NCBI RefSeq assembly: GCF_009857505.1
Contig: NZ_WWCP01000018.1
Location: forward strand, 1 to 64,000
Origin: Duganella lactea
GTDB taxonomy: Bacteria; Pseudomonadota; Gammaproteobacteria; Burkholderiales; Burkholderiaceae_D
DNA: 64,000 nucleotides
Direction: 5' to 3'
A program made the position numbers and the translations under genes. This document shows, in pieces, positions 7,937-16,554 of the stretch. Positions within the stretch are counted from its first letter, which is position 1, and each line of letters begins with the position of its first letter. Under the pieces are notes generated by a model. It did not search any database, was not told the DNA's origin, and saw only the letters and a program-made list of their open reading frames with translations.

Positions 7937-9511
7937 ATGGCAGAACTAAGTTTGGCAGAGCATCTTGAAATGCTGAAGAAGTCGACGGAACAAAGCTCGG
8001 ACTTTGGGAAATGGGTTGAGACACTTGCTTTAGTAATCGATACAGCGGGCGACGAGTCTAACGAAAATGTGCTCGTTGCCGCGATAGAAATCTCGGAAGG
8101 GATGGAAAACAAAAGCATCCAAGCCGACGCAAGTTTGGTTCTCTACCATAGGTCGAATGCGTGGGCATCACTACAGCACATCAGGCGGACTGGCGATGAT
8201 GTTTGGAGGTGGGAGCAACCTGAGTTAGTGGAACAAATTTTTGCCCTGAGAGGCGCCATTCAGCATCCAGGGTTTGTAGAGTTGCCCGCACCTCGACGCG
8301 CGCAGATATATTGCAATCTTGGGAATTCCTTGAGCACCGCAGGGAGGATTGTTGATGCCCTGGTGGAATGGAAAAACGCCCTCGTAGAGCAGAGGAATCT
8401 GGGCATGGCGCGCGGCAATCTTGGAGTCGGGCTCGCGCGATATGGAATGCAGTTGTATGACGAAGGTCACACCTATTGGTTTTTGCGTTCAGCTCAGAAT
8501 GAATTGTCGCAGGCAATTACAGGCGGCCTAGGCAGAGATGGTTCGACATACCCGGAAGCTCTTGATGCTTTTAGGTGGCACAGTACAAAAGTCGAGCGCG
8601 AGCTGAGCTGTTATGAAGGCCCCCATGATAGCGGGCCGTCCGAATATCCGGTTGGAAAATCAAAGCGGGAGCGTGCCTATCGGACCTGGTGTTTGGGGCG
8701 CAATCTATTTTTAAATCCGTTGAATGACCTCGGCCCGCTTTCCATTGCCGCGCAGGACGTGCTCCTTTTGCCAGGTCATAGGATTAAAGGGGCAGGAATC
8801 ACATACCGTGCTTTCTTCAATCAGCTTAAGCAGGAATACGTCTATGCGCGCTTGAATCTCTTTGAAGGAACAGCAAGAGAGCGGCAGCATTTTGCGGACC
8901 GGGAGCTACCGCTGGAGTCAAATGCTGACTTTGCTCTGTACTCAATTGGCGTCGAGCAGGTCAAAACATCGTTCCGGCTTGCGTACTCATTACTTGATAA
9001 ATTGGCCTACTTTATTAACGATTATTGGAGGTTGGAAATCCCCGAAAAGCAAGTGAGCTTTAGAAAGCTTTGGGTCGAGGACAAAAAAGGCAGGGAGGTG
9101 CCGGTTGGGTGCGTCCGGAAAGTCTTTGAGGACTCTAAGAACCTACCGCTGCGTGCACTGTACTGGTTGGCTAAAGATATCTACGACCAAGATTTCCAAG
9201 AGGTGGCGGACCCTATCGCTAAAGAACTGGATGCGTTGCGCAATCATCTTGAGCACAAGGCACTGAAAGTCGTACTTGACGGTTTGCCGCAGGCAGACCG
9301 CGGCGAATCTGAAATGTTTGAAGACCACCTTTCCCATCTAGTGGGGCACGATGAGCTTGCGGCACGAGCTGAGCATCTTCTTCGCATGACTCGGTCGGCA
9401 CTGATATATCTTGCTTTAGCTATGTTTGTCGAAGAGCAGCGTGCCTACCGCCCAGGCGATAAACTTGCACCGGTTGACTTGGGGTTATATACAGAAGATA
9501 GGAATTTTTAG
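7937..9511 (+). CDS. LA2681-family HEPN domain protein with TPR-like repeats
   Basis: 524 residues. The N-terminal half is helical with TPR-like repeats (about 100-190: IYCNLGNSLSTAGR, then ARGNLGVGLARYG). The middle carries the family block YRTWCLGRNLFLNPLNDL near 253-270. The C-terminal HEPN domain has Arg435 and His440 in RNHLEH, the R-x4-H catalytic arrangement. LA2681-type HEPN proteins are predicted RNases in conflict systems. The ATG at 7937 follows a GAGA-rich site. The last 27 nt overlap the convergent small HEPN gene. It probably works with the protease upstream; which one activates the other cannot be told from sequence. Confidence 0.75.
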   Translation: MAELSLAEHLEMLKKSTEQSSDFGKWVETLALVIDTAGDESNENVLVAAIEISEGMENKSIQADASLVLYHRSNAWASLQHIRRTGDDVWRWEQPELVEQIFALRGAIQHPGFVELPAPRRAQIYCNLGNSLSTAGRIVDALVEWKNALVEQRNLGMARGNLGVGLARYGMQLYDEGHTYWFLRSAQNELSQAITGGLGRDGSTYPEALDAFRWHSTKVERELSCYEGPHDSGPSEYPVGKSKRERAYRTWCLGRNLFLNPLNDLGPLSIAAQDVLLLPGHRIKGAGITYRAFFNQLKQEYVYARLNLFEGTARERQHFADRELPLESNADFALYSIGVEQVKTSFRLAYSLLDKLAYFINDYWRLEIPEKQVSFRKLWVEDKKGREVPVGCVRKVFEDSKNLPLRALYWLAKDIYDQDFQEVADPIAKELDALRNHLEHKALKVVLDGLPQADRGESEMFEDHLSHLVGHDELAARAEHLLRMTRSALIYLALAMFVEEQRAYRPGDKLAPVDLGLYTEDRNF

Positions 9512-9817
9512 TCGTTCAAGAAAGGCGAGGCATGCTCTTTTGGTGGCTATGGCAATCGTAATCCTGCAATACAATCGAAAGCTGAATTCTATTAAGTCGC
9601 GCTCCAGTTCTAAAAGCCCGCTCCAGAGAAGACCATCAAGTCCGATACCGTGGGCTAGCGAATTGCGAATGTCCGACAAGTTCATTCGCGCGCGCGGTTG
9701 CTCACCATGACGTTCGGGCTTCTTCGGCTTCAGCACGTGCATAACAGAGCCGCCATACTTCCGAACAAATGAGAGTTTGTCGTCGGACAGTTCGTCTTCG
9801 CCAATGAGATGTGTCAT
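9485..9817 (-). CDS. Small HEPN-like protein (RNSLAH)
   Basis: 110 residues from an ATG that lies 7 nt after the TAA of the 1449-residue ATPase, so translation is probably coupled. No good ribosome site is seen; the frame is also open upstream inside the ATPase gene, so a frameshift-derived extension cannot be excluded. Arg51 and His56 in SDIRNSLAHG give the HEPN R-x4-H motif, followed by a long amphipathic helix. The size suits a minimal HEPN toxin or an Abi-like subunit. Its 3' end overlaps the convergent LA2681 gene by 27 nt. It may be the RNase effector or a regulatory subunit of the upstream ATPase. Confidence 0.5.
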   Translation of the reverse strand: MTHLIGEDELSDDKLSFVRKYGGSVMHVLKPKKPERHGEQPRARMNLSDIRNSLAHGIGLDGLLWSGLLELERDLIEFSFRLYCRITIAIATKRACLAFLERLKIPIFCI

Positions 9818-9824
9818 CAGCCGT

Positions 9825-12800
9825 TTAAGCTTTTTTGCGGAGGCTGGCCTTGGTGGAAAGCGGCTTAGCCTTGCCAGCGGGTTTGCTCGTGGCAGTGCTT
9901 GGTCGCACGCCGTTGCGAACGCTCGGCGCTTTGGTTTGCTTGCCCCGGTTACGAAAATCTTCTGGCGCCGTTGCGTCAATACCGATGACCCTCAGATATC
10001 TCGACCGGTCCTTCCCCTCGAGTTCTTGCGCCTTTGCCGACAGAATTTCTAAGACTTCTTCGAATCCAACCTTCTTACCGGTCGACGGATTAGTCCATCT
10101 TCTTCCCTTCGTTTGAAGAACGAGCACCAAGAATCCGGTGGTCGCGCTACGGTGCCGCATATACTGTCCGACCAACTGAGATTCGAGAGCTTCGATGTAG
10201 TCTTCGATAGTCCACCGCTCTGACATCTTTAACTCGATTGAAGCGCGCCAATCGTTGCGGCTGCAAAGTACATCTCTGCGTTTGCTTTCTGCAGTTTCAG
10301 ACTCAACGGAGACAGAGTAGCGGCCGCGCGAGTGATGATTTAGCTCGCTTGCGAGCAGGCGCTGGAAGTTAGCCTCAAGTGCAATTCCTGCTTTGGCTCC
10401 TTGAGCACCGGGTTTTAAAACACGTGTAAAGTCAATCTCGCTGAAGAAGCTACGGAGACTATGTTCTCCACGCTCGATGTCGTATTTCATCGCCTGAAGG
10501 TCGGAGTGGACGGACATCGCGAACGAAAGCGAGTCCGTCACCTCCGCACGGAAGTCTTTTTCAAACTGGTCATACCTTATTTGAGGCAGTGGTTTGCGAG
10601 TGAGCTGGCGCTCGCGCAGCTCGAACTGAAGCCGGCGTATGTACATGCGCATAGACTCATGCGTTGCCTTTCGTCGAAGTACTCCAAGAATCTCGTAAGC
10701 CATCTGCGAGTTCGCAGACGCGATGCTTGGAATCAGGGTGTCTCTGAAGCTTTGCGCGTTGTCCCTGGCACCTGGACTGTATACGACGCCGTTTGGACGT
10801 GCCTTGTCCTCGTCGGGATTGACCGCCCACTTTGTCCATAAATATAGGTCTCCAAGTACCTCCACGCCGTCATCACTACTTCGCGCGAGTTGACTGATGC
10901 TTCCTTCTCTGTCTCTGCCGAAATGAGCCGCCAGCGCGAACAGGAAAGCCCGCACAGCTTCGGGGTCCTTTGGTCCCCAATTACTAACGGCATTATAAAA
11001 ACCGTTCGGATAGGTAGTCAGCCAATAACTCGCCCACATGGCAGCGGCCGCGCGTTGTGCGGTCAATGCGGTGTCAGGTTCTGCCGGAAGAGGGGACTTA
11101 AACGCTCCCTTCATCGCTCCAAGCGCAATATGTTCGAACTGCTTTGGTCGGGCCGTCGTTGGATTTTCCAGCATGGCACGGAGAATCTGCTCCGCGACCC
11201 ACTCCCGAGAAGGGTTTTGTTCGACGAGATAGTTCCAGGCAATCGGCGCCAGTACCTCTCTGACCGGTTCCGGAGCGTCAGACAGGGCTGTGAATAGTTC
11301 TTCCGCGTGCTCCTTAGATACCGCGCCTTTACTTGCTTCGTTGGCGATGTTCGACAGCTCAGAAATTGAGGTGACGTGATGCGCTGCAACCAATGGCCAA
11401 AACCACTTCGGATATCCGTTCATTTCGAACGTACCGTAGCGCAGAGCCTGCCGTACTTCCGCCGCAGAAAGAGCGGGCAGATTCTCGCCGGTCCCCAGCT
11501 CCAAATGCAACCCCTGCAGACCAGCTACCGTGATGTTATAAGTCGTCCTGGGGTCTTCTTCATCGTAACGAGGTAGTTCCATTCTCCATAGCTTACTCAA
11601 GCCCGAAAGGACAGCGTCAGCTAACGGCTTGCCTGCCGCTCGTCGGAAGACCTCAAAGTCGACTTCGCCGTAGCGGGAGTCTGTATTTGTTTGCAGCAGC
11701 CATCCCGCAATCCATGCAAGGTCACCCGTTGAAGTCGCATCAGCGATGCAAGCGCGCCTGGATTTCAGGACTTTCTTCGACTTGCTGTCTATTTTGAGCT
11801 CATTATCCTTCGAAGATTTCTTGCTCTTGAAGGGGGGCTGCGGCGCCGGCGTCGCGAGTTGCGCTTGGTAGTCCGAAAACGCCTTCGACAGGCGAGGGTT
11901 GTCGAGCCACTCGACATCGGTAGCCTGGAATTCGAATATACTTCGGTGGCCGAACACTTCCCGCATGAGGCGCGCATCGTCAACCTTGGACTGGCCGACA
12001 ATGTATGTCAGCAGCGCCCGACGCACAGGTGCGTTGTCCTTCAGTGATATGCTCAGCTGTTTCTTGTCAATTCCGAAGTGACCTTCCCTAAGCGCGTGTT
12101 GCAGGACAAAGCAAACTCGAGCGGCTTTCTGTGTGTCTCCCGCACTGTCTCGGCTCAAAAAAGCTATAACGATGCCAACTGCCATCTCGACATACTTGTC
12201 CGTGTTTCGCCTGTCTGTACCGAAGAGACGTTGTCTACGGTCGCTCATCCTAGCGACCTTCAACACCATGCTCCTACTCACCTTGTAGAGTTGTTCGTAG
12301 GAGGCGCTTCCTAGGAATTCCTCTGAATCGAATAAATATGAAAGATTGAAGAAACTTCTGTCCTTTGCGAAGTGTCGGTTGATAATGCTCAATACTTCAC
12401 GCGCAGTAAAATAGCTCCAACCCAAGCGGCGAAGTAATAAGGAAGCCAAGCTGTCGTTTGCTGTTACGCTGGATACAATCGCTGCGGCGATGCCCTTGAA
12501 ATCATCTTCTATGCCTACGTCCAAGAGATACTCGACCCCCGCGCGGTCGCCAAGCAGGCGGTTGTAATCGCCTTCTGACCGACGCAACACTTTGCCCCTC
12601 AGTATGTCCGATTTGGACGCGGCTGCGATGTCCATCAGGAGCTCTCGAGCCACGTAATTTTCACAGTGCTCCTCGAATAGGCTAGCGATGGTCGGCAACA
12701 AGCGTTGAGGACCCGCCTGCCAGTGGTTCTCAGAAGTCAGAGTGAACATTCCGCGCCCAGGATGGTCGCCTTGGTCTGCAAGCCGTTTAAAGCTCTCGCG

Positions 12801-14174
12801 CAGTGCGTCCTCGGCATCCGCAATGGGTATCGCGGCATTACGCAAGTCGCCGAAGAAGGCCAATGCCTGCGGGTCTGATTGCAGTATGATTTGGCGACAA
12901 TGCGGATTTAGCGTAGCGAGCCAGCCCATCAATGGCAAGTATTCGCGCTGAATCCCTTGCTCACCGCTTGGTGCTGACCAAATGAAATTTTGAACAAGTC
13001 TCTGAGCTTGTTCGGCAGATTCGACGAGGTCAGCTAGGCGCCGGGCAGCTAAAAACGGAAGCAGTTCGTCCGGATATATTTTTACTTGATGAAAGCCGAC
13101 GTCAATGCAGAGCTGCGAATTGAGCAGCTGCTTTATCGATGCCTCGTTCAAGATGGGAGTGGCGATGAGACGGGCTGATAGAGACTTTACTGGGATGTCC
13201 AAAGTCGCTGGAGGCATCTCGATATTGACCAGTTGACATACCTGCGAAGCTGCCGCAAGACGTTGCGCGGCCTGAGCGAGCGGCTCGCTCGCTGGAGCCC
13301 CCGCATCTGTTAAGCGATGGTCCGCCGAACGTAAGATTTGAATGGCGTCAATTACGCGGTTGAAAACTTCTGTGAGCGAGTTTGGCGGAGCCTCGAACAT
13401 GTCAATATGAGCCAGAATGTCGAGCCCGCCAGGGTTTTTCGTGAAGCCCCCCAGCCCGCGTTCGCGGGCAATGCTAAGAAGTTGCGCGCCATCGATGCTT
13501 GGGTGGTGGCCAGTAAGATACTGCTGCGCTTGCTTGGTCTCCAAAGGAAGCATCGAAAAAAGACTAAGGCTTCCTGCTTCAGTGCTCGTCTCAGTCGTTG
13601 ATGATGACGCTTCATGGCTCAACATGCCGCCAGATACTGGTACTGAAGACGTGTGGATAGTTGAAGCGGGCCGGGCAAGAATTTCCGCAAGCTTTCCGTA
13701 TATCGCTGGGGTCAGAACTGCCGGCCTGGTCGAGACAACCCAGTTCACTCGGTCGCTTGGCCACGATACCGCCTCTGCAAGCTCGCTAATCAGGTATTCG
13801 ATGGACTCAGCCTTGCCGGCTGCAGCCTCGTCCAAAGAATCCACGAAGAGCGTCAACGTTTCGGTTGGCGATTCCCTCCAGGTTTTGAAAGCTGCAAGGT
13901 CCTCGCCCGTTAGCGCTTTCTCGACGCTGCCACGGTCAGCGAGAGCCCTCAACGCGATGAACACTGCCGTACTAGGCTCACTACGCATTTGAGCTGCACG
14001 GTGCTTCATCTCCGTCGTTTTTCCGTAATTTGCTGGCGCCACCACCAAGCAAATTCGACGCTCCAGTACTGCGGGCCAGTCTAGACGTTTTCCACGAATT
14101 TCAGAGGCAATGAGTTCATCGGCGTCGTAGGTTTTTCTTTCGACGAAGCGTCGGTTTAAATCGATGTAGGGCAT
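9825..14174 (-). CDS. STAND-like P-loop ATPase with C-terminal PD-(D/E)XK nuclease
   Basis: 1449 residues. The P-loop lies near the N-terminus (Walker A APANYGKTT at 46-54) and Walker B is LTLFVDSLDEA at 107-117, a NACHT/STAND-like arrangement with STR around 168. About 900 residues of helical sensor-like sequence follow with no family I can name. Near 1290-1345 is a restriction-endonuclease-like core: RRDVL (Asp near 1301), then SIELKM with Glu and Lys near 1315-1317, then a hydrophobic FLVLVL strand. The tail is rich in Lys and Ala. The layout fits an Avs-type pathogen sensor whose oligomerisation would activate a DNase, but here the effector is C-terminal. It is followed by a small HEPN gene. 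A defence role is inferred. Confidence 0.65.
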   Translation of the reverse strand: MPYIDLNRRFVERKTYDADELIASEIRGKRLDWPAVLERRICLVVAPANYGKTTEMKHRAAQMRSEPSTAVFIALRALADRGSVEKALTGEDLAAFKTWRESPTETLTLFVDSLDEAAAGKAESIEYLISELAEAVSWPSDRVNWVVSTRPAVLTPAIYGKLAEILARPASTIHTSSVPVSGGMLSHEASSSTTETSTEAGSLSLFSMLPLETKQAQQYLTGHHPSIDGAQLLSIARERGLGGFTKNPGGLDILAHIDMFEAPPNSLTEVFNRVIDAIQILRSADHRLTDAGAPASEPLAQAAQRLAAASQVCQLVNIEMPPATLDIPVKSLSARLIATPILNEASIKQLLNSQLCIDVGFHQVKIYPDELLPFLAARRLADLVESAEQAQRLVQNFIWSAPSGEQGIQREYLPLMGWLATLNPHCRQIILQSDPQALAFFGDLRNAAIPIADAEDALRESFKRLADQGDHPGRGMFTLTSENHWQAGPQRLLPTIASLFEEHCENYVARELLMDIAAASKSDILRGKVLRRSEGDYNRLLGDRAGVEYLLDVGIEDDFKGIAAAIVSSVTANDSLASLLLRRLGWSYFTAREVLSIINRHFAKDRSFFNLSYLFDSEEFLGSASYEQLYKVSRSMVLKVARMSDRRQRLFGTDRRNTDKYVEMAVGIVIAFLSRDSAGDTQKAARVCFVLQHALREGHFGIDKKQLSISLKDNAPVRRALLTYIVGQSKVDDARLMREVFGHRSIFEFQATDVEWLDNPRLSKAFSDYQAQLATPAPQPPFKSKKSSKDNELKIDSKSKKVLKSRRACIADATSTGDLAWIAGWLLQTNTDSRYGEVDFEVFRRAAGKPLADAVLSGLSKLWRMELPRYDEEDPRTTYNITVAGLQGLHLELGTGENLPALSAAEVRQALRYGTFEMNGYPKWFWPLVAAHHVTSISELSNIANEASKGAVSKEHAEELFTALSDAPEPVREVLAPIAWNYLVEQNPSREWVAEQILRAMLENPTTARPKQFEHIALGAMKGAFKSPLPAEPDTALTAQRAAAAMWASYWLTTYPNGFYNAVSNWGPKDPEAVRAFLFALAAHFGRDREGSISQLARSSDDGVEVLGDLYLWTKWAVNPDEDKARPNGVVYSPGARDNAQSFRDTLIPSIASANSQMAYEILGVLRRKATHESMRMYIRRLQFELRERQLTRKPLPQIRYDQFEKDFRAEVTDSLSFAMSVHSDLQAMKYDIERGEHSLRSFFSEIDFTRVLKPGAQGAKAGIALEANFQRLLASELNHHSRGRYSVSVESETAESKRRDVLCSRNDWRASIELKMSERWTIEDYIEALESQLVGQYMRHRSATTGFLVLVLQTKGRRWTNPSTGKKVGFEEVLEILSAKAQELEGKDRSRYLRVIGIDATAPEDFRNRGKQTKAPSVRNGVRPSTATSKPAGKAKPLSTKASLRKKA

Positions 14175-14473
14175 TAGTAATTTTATTGAGAAGCGGGCTG
14201 GACAGACGCGTTCGGGGATTCGACAGAATCAAAGTGTAGAAGGATGGTACAAGAATTAGCGAAGGCCGGCGAGTTATCGAAGCTATTTCGGATGTTCCAA
14301 TCGATGCAGCACGCACAGCGCGGCGAACCGCACCATTGCGCGAAGCGGTTTTCGATAGCGCTGGCAACTGAATTGGGAGAATGCGTGCATAACTGCGTAG
14401 TCGTTGGCGCTACTGCGCTGCGTACAATCCATAGGGTACTATGGTTATTCCATGACCAACGTGCAGAGATTTC
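14175..14473. other. Divergent intergenic region
   Basis: 299 bp between the divergent starts of the STAND-like ATPase and the HEPN gene. It must hold both promoters. I see no clear palindrome, RNA gene or conserved open frame. Confidence 0.4.
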
Positions 14474-15013
14474 ATGAACTTTACGCTTCCCCAGAATTGG
14501 CCTTTACCTGATGAATACATGCTGGAAATTGGGCGCCTTTCTGCCAATTTTAGTGTAATGGAGTCCGGTGTGAATATGGCGATAGGCAAGCTAATGGGTT
14601 ACGAGGGCGTCCACGACTGGCGCGCTGCTGTGGTGGTAGCTCACTTAAATTTTAAGCAGCGGGTTGATATGCTTGAGACGCTTTGCCACGAGCTGCACGA
14701 CGAATTCCCCGCACTCGCCGACTATGCGAAAGTAATGTCGGACATCAAAAAGGCCCAGAACGGCCGAAACCGCTTTTTGCACCAATCACTTTTTTACGAC
14801 AAGAAGTCCGGTACGGTCAGCTCAGTATCATTGAGTGCGCGCGGGCAGATGAAGCCTCGCATCGACGCCGTGTCGCTCCAAGACATTCAGCGCGTATCGG
14901 CAGAAAGCCATCTGGCTACGCTTAGCCTCCATCAACTCATCACAGGTAGCAAGTACGCTCCGATTTGGGAAAGGCAAAACCAAGAAGTTGACAGTGGTCA
15001 AAACGCGACCTGA
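14474..15013 (+). CDS. HEPN-like protein (RNRFLH), function unknown
   Basis: 179 residues, largely helical. It begins with a conserved-looking LPDEYMLEIGRLSANFSVMES segment and carries Arg98 and His103 in NGRNRFLHQ, the R-x4-H HEPN signature. The ATG follows GCAGAG. The next gene starts 22 nt downstream on the same strand and also has a HEPN-like motif, so the two are probably one operon. They could act as a heteromeric RNase, or one copy could regulate the other. No homologue with known function is recognised. Confidence 0.55.
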   Translation: MNFTLPQNWPLPDEYMLEIGRLSANFSVMESGVNMAIGKLMGYEGVHDWRAAVVVAHLNFKQRVDMLETLCHELHDEFPALADYAKVMSDIKKAQNGRNRFLHQSLFYDKKSGTVSSVSLSARGQMKPRIDAVSLQDIQRVSAESHLATLSLHQLITGSKYAPIWERQNQEVDSGQNAT

Positions 15014-15035
15014 CGAATCAGTGGAGGGCTGCCTT

Positions 15036-16034
15036 ATGGATAGAAGACTCAAAAAGCTAATCACCGATTATCAGGCCGGCGTGCGTGAGGCCGTCGAACT
15101 TATGGCTCGCTCAGGAATTCCGATTCCTGTTACTTCGAGCGACTGGGTCGAGAACAGCATCCCTCACTGCGGCAAGCTAAACGGCGAAGTGAAGTATTTC
15201 AAGCACGGCGTCGGATGTGAGGTCGAGCTAGAGACTGGTCCGGTAGACTTTGACTTTGGCAGGCTAGGGGAGATAGACGGTTTTGATGCATGGCGCCTTG
15301 GCAAATTTGCTGGTTCAAATTTGACAAACTTTGGATTCGAATCTGCAGAAGCGATTGATAGGTGCTTTGAGGCGGCCATTAAGTCAGGCGAACTCATTGC
15401 GCCTTCATTGACCATTTATTATGTGGCGGAAGCTGAGCGCATGCTGGCGAGTGAGGTATGTCGAGACATTCCGGGAGACCTTCTACCCCACTACGACCAA
15501 GACAAAGTAGTAGCTCTGAACGTCCACAGCTTTTTAGCCGCTGATTTGATGCGCAAGAATTATCAGAAGCTTGCAAGTAAGCTGAACAAAAATAACTACC
15601 TAAGCCAAAATGACGCGCTTGCGTATCGAATCTACTTTTTGACTTGGTTAGGGTATCTTTCTGAAACATGCTCAAAGTTCGATAAGCCGACCATGTGCAT
15701 CTTGCTTGCAGAAAGTCGCCCTCAGGCGTTTCGAGAGCTCATCGACCAAGCCCAGGAGCTAACGCGGCTTATCAAGCTTCACATAAAACCCCTTAAAAAG
15801 CTTCGAAATAACGTTTTTCATACACGTGAAGACGTGAAGCCTATATTGCAGTTCGCGACTGACGAAATGGGACGGTTATCCTGGGCAGGTGAACTACATT
15901 CGGCTTTCGAGGAGTTCTTTTCCATGTATAGCATACTTTGTGAGGACCACTACCTGACACGTGGACGGTTGGATGAAAGTCAGATTCGCAAGCAACACGC
16001 TCGCAGGAAAACCCAAAGGTCTAAGCAAAGTTGA
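15036..16034 (+). CDS. DUF6896 domain fused to a HEPN-like domain (RNNVFH)
   Basis: 332 residues. Residues 1-100 match the DUF6896 pattern: LITDYQAG near 7-14, YFKHGVGCEVE near 54-64 and VDFDFGRLGEIDGFDAWRL near 70-87. A central helical region follows, and near the C-terminus Arg257 and His262 in KLRNNVFH give a HEPN R-x4-H motif. I chose the ATG at 15036 because GGAGG lies about 10 nt upstream; the frame is open to an upstream GTG/ATG-like start at 14988 that would overlap the preceding gene by 26 nt. A DUF6896-HEPN fusion is unusual to me. The pair with the preceding HEPN gene suggests a two-component RNase module. Confidence 0.55.
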   Translation: MDRRLKKLITDYQAGVREAVELMARSGIPIPVTSSDWVENSIPHCGKLNGEVKYFKHGVGCEVELETGPVDFDFGRLGEIDGFDAWRLGKFAGSNLTNFGFESAEAIDRCFEAAIKSGELIAPSLTIYYVAEAERMLASEVCRDIPGDLLPHYDQDKVVALNVHSFLAADLMRKNYQKLASKLNKNNYLSQNDALAYRIYFLTWLGYLSETCSKFDKPTMCILLAESRPQAFRELIDQAQELTRLIKLHIKPLKKLRNNVFHTREDVKPILQFATDEMGRLSWAGELHSAFEEFFSMYSILCEDHYLTRGRLDESQIRKQHARRKTQRSKQS

Positions 16035-16554
16035 GCAGCGCAACCACTAATGTATAACGGCGCACTCGAGATAATTAAGGCCCGCGTTAGCGCCTTGGGC
16101 CGGATGGCGCTGAGCTAATGTGAGTTAGACAGTGTCGTCCCGTGAGCTATCGACAATCTCCGACCATAATGCGAATGCACGAGAGCCTAAACGCCGAGTA
16201 GCTAAAGGCCTCCTAGCGAAATGCGTCACTCAAATGCTGGACAGCGAAGGTGTGTCCATTTTCCGCTCATCTCACATGTGCCGATGACCTTTGGGTTACG
16301 ACGTGGTTTACCCTGGTTCCGCGTTTGTGGACAATGATATTTGGGAACACGGTTTTTGCGTCGGTAGGCATAGGCTACCGACGCTATGCAGCGCTCCAAG
16401 TCGCGTGAAGGTATTTATCTGTATCTCTTCCAGTTAAACGACGTGGTTGGGCGGAAGTGACCGCAACTACTCTAGCATTTGAGGCGATGCGAAAGTTCAG
16501 GTGTAGCACTTACTTCAAAGCTTGAATCGGATGCGTCCGGCTGACATCACGTCC
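16035..16554. other. Intergenic region with a 10-bp stem-loop
   Basis: 520 bp between convergent genes with no convincing open frame. At 16358-16384 a perfect stem GCGTCGGTAG / CTACCGACGC encloses a 7-nt loop. It lacks a U-tract on either strand, so it is not a standard terminator. The remainder may be decayed coding sequence; nothing else is supported. Confidence 0.4.

Noticed and set aside
9818..9979. N-terminal extension of the small HEPN gene into the STAND gene
   Set aside because: It would overlap the ATPase C-terminus in another frame with a low-complexity basic composition; the ATG at 9817 is more natural.
16358..16384. 10-bp stem-loop as a terminator
   Set aside because: No U-tract on either strand; listed only as a structure in the gap.
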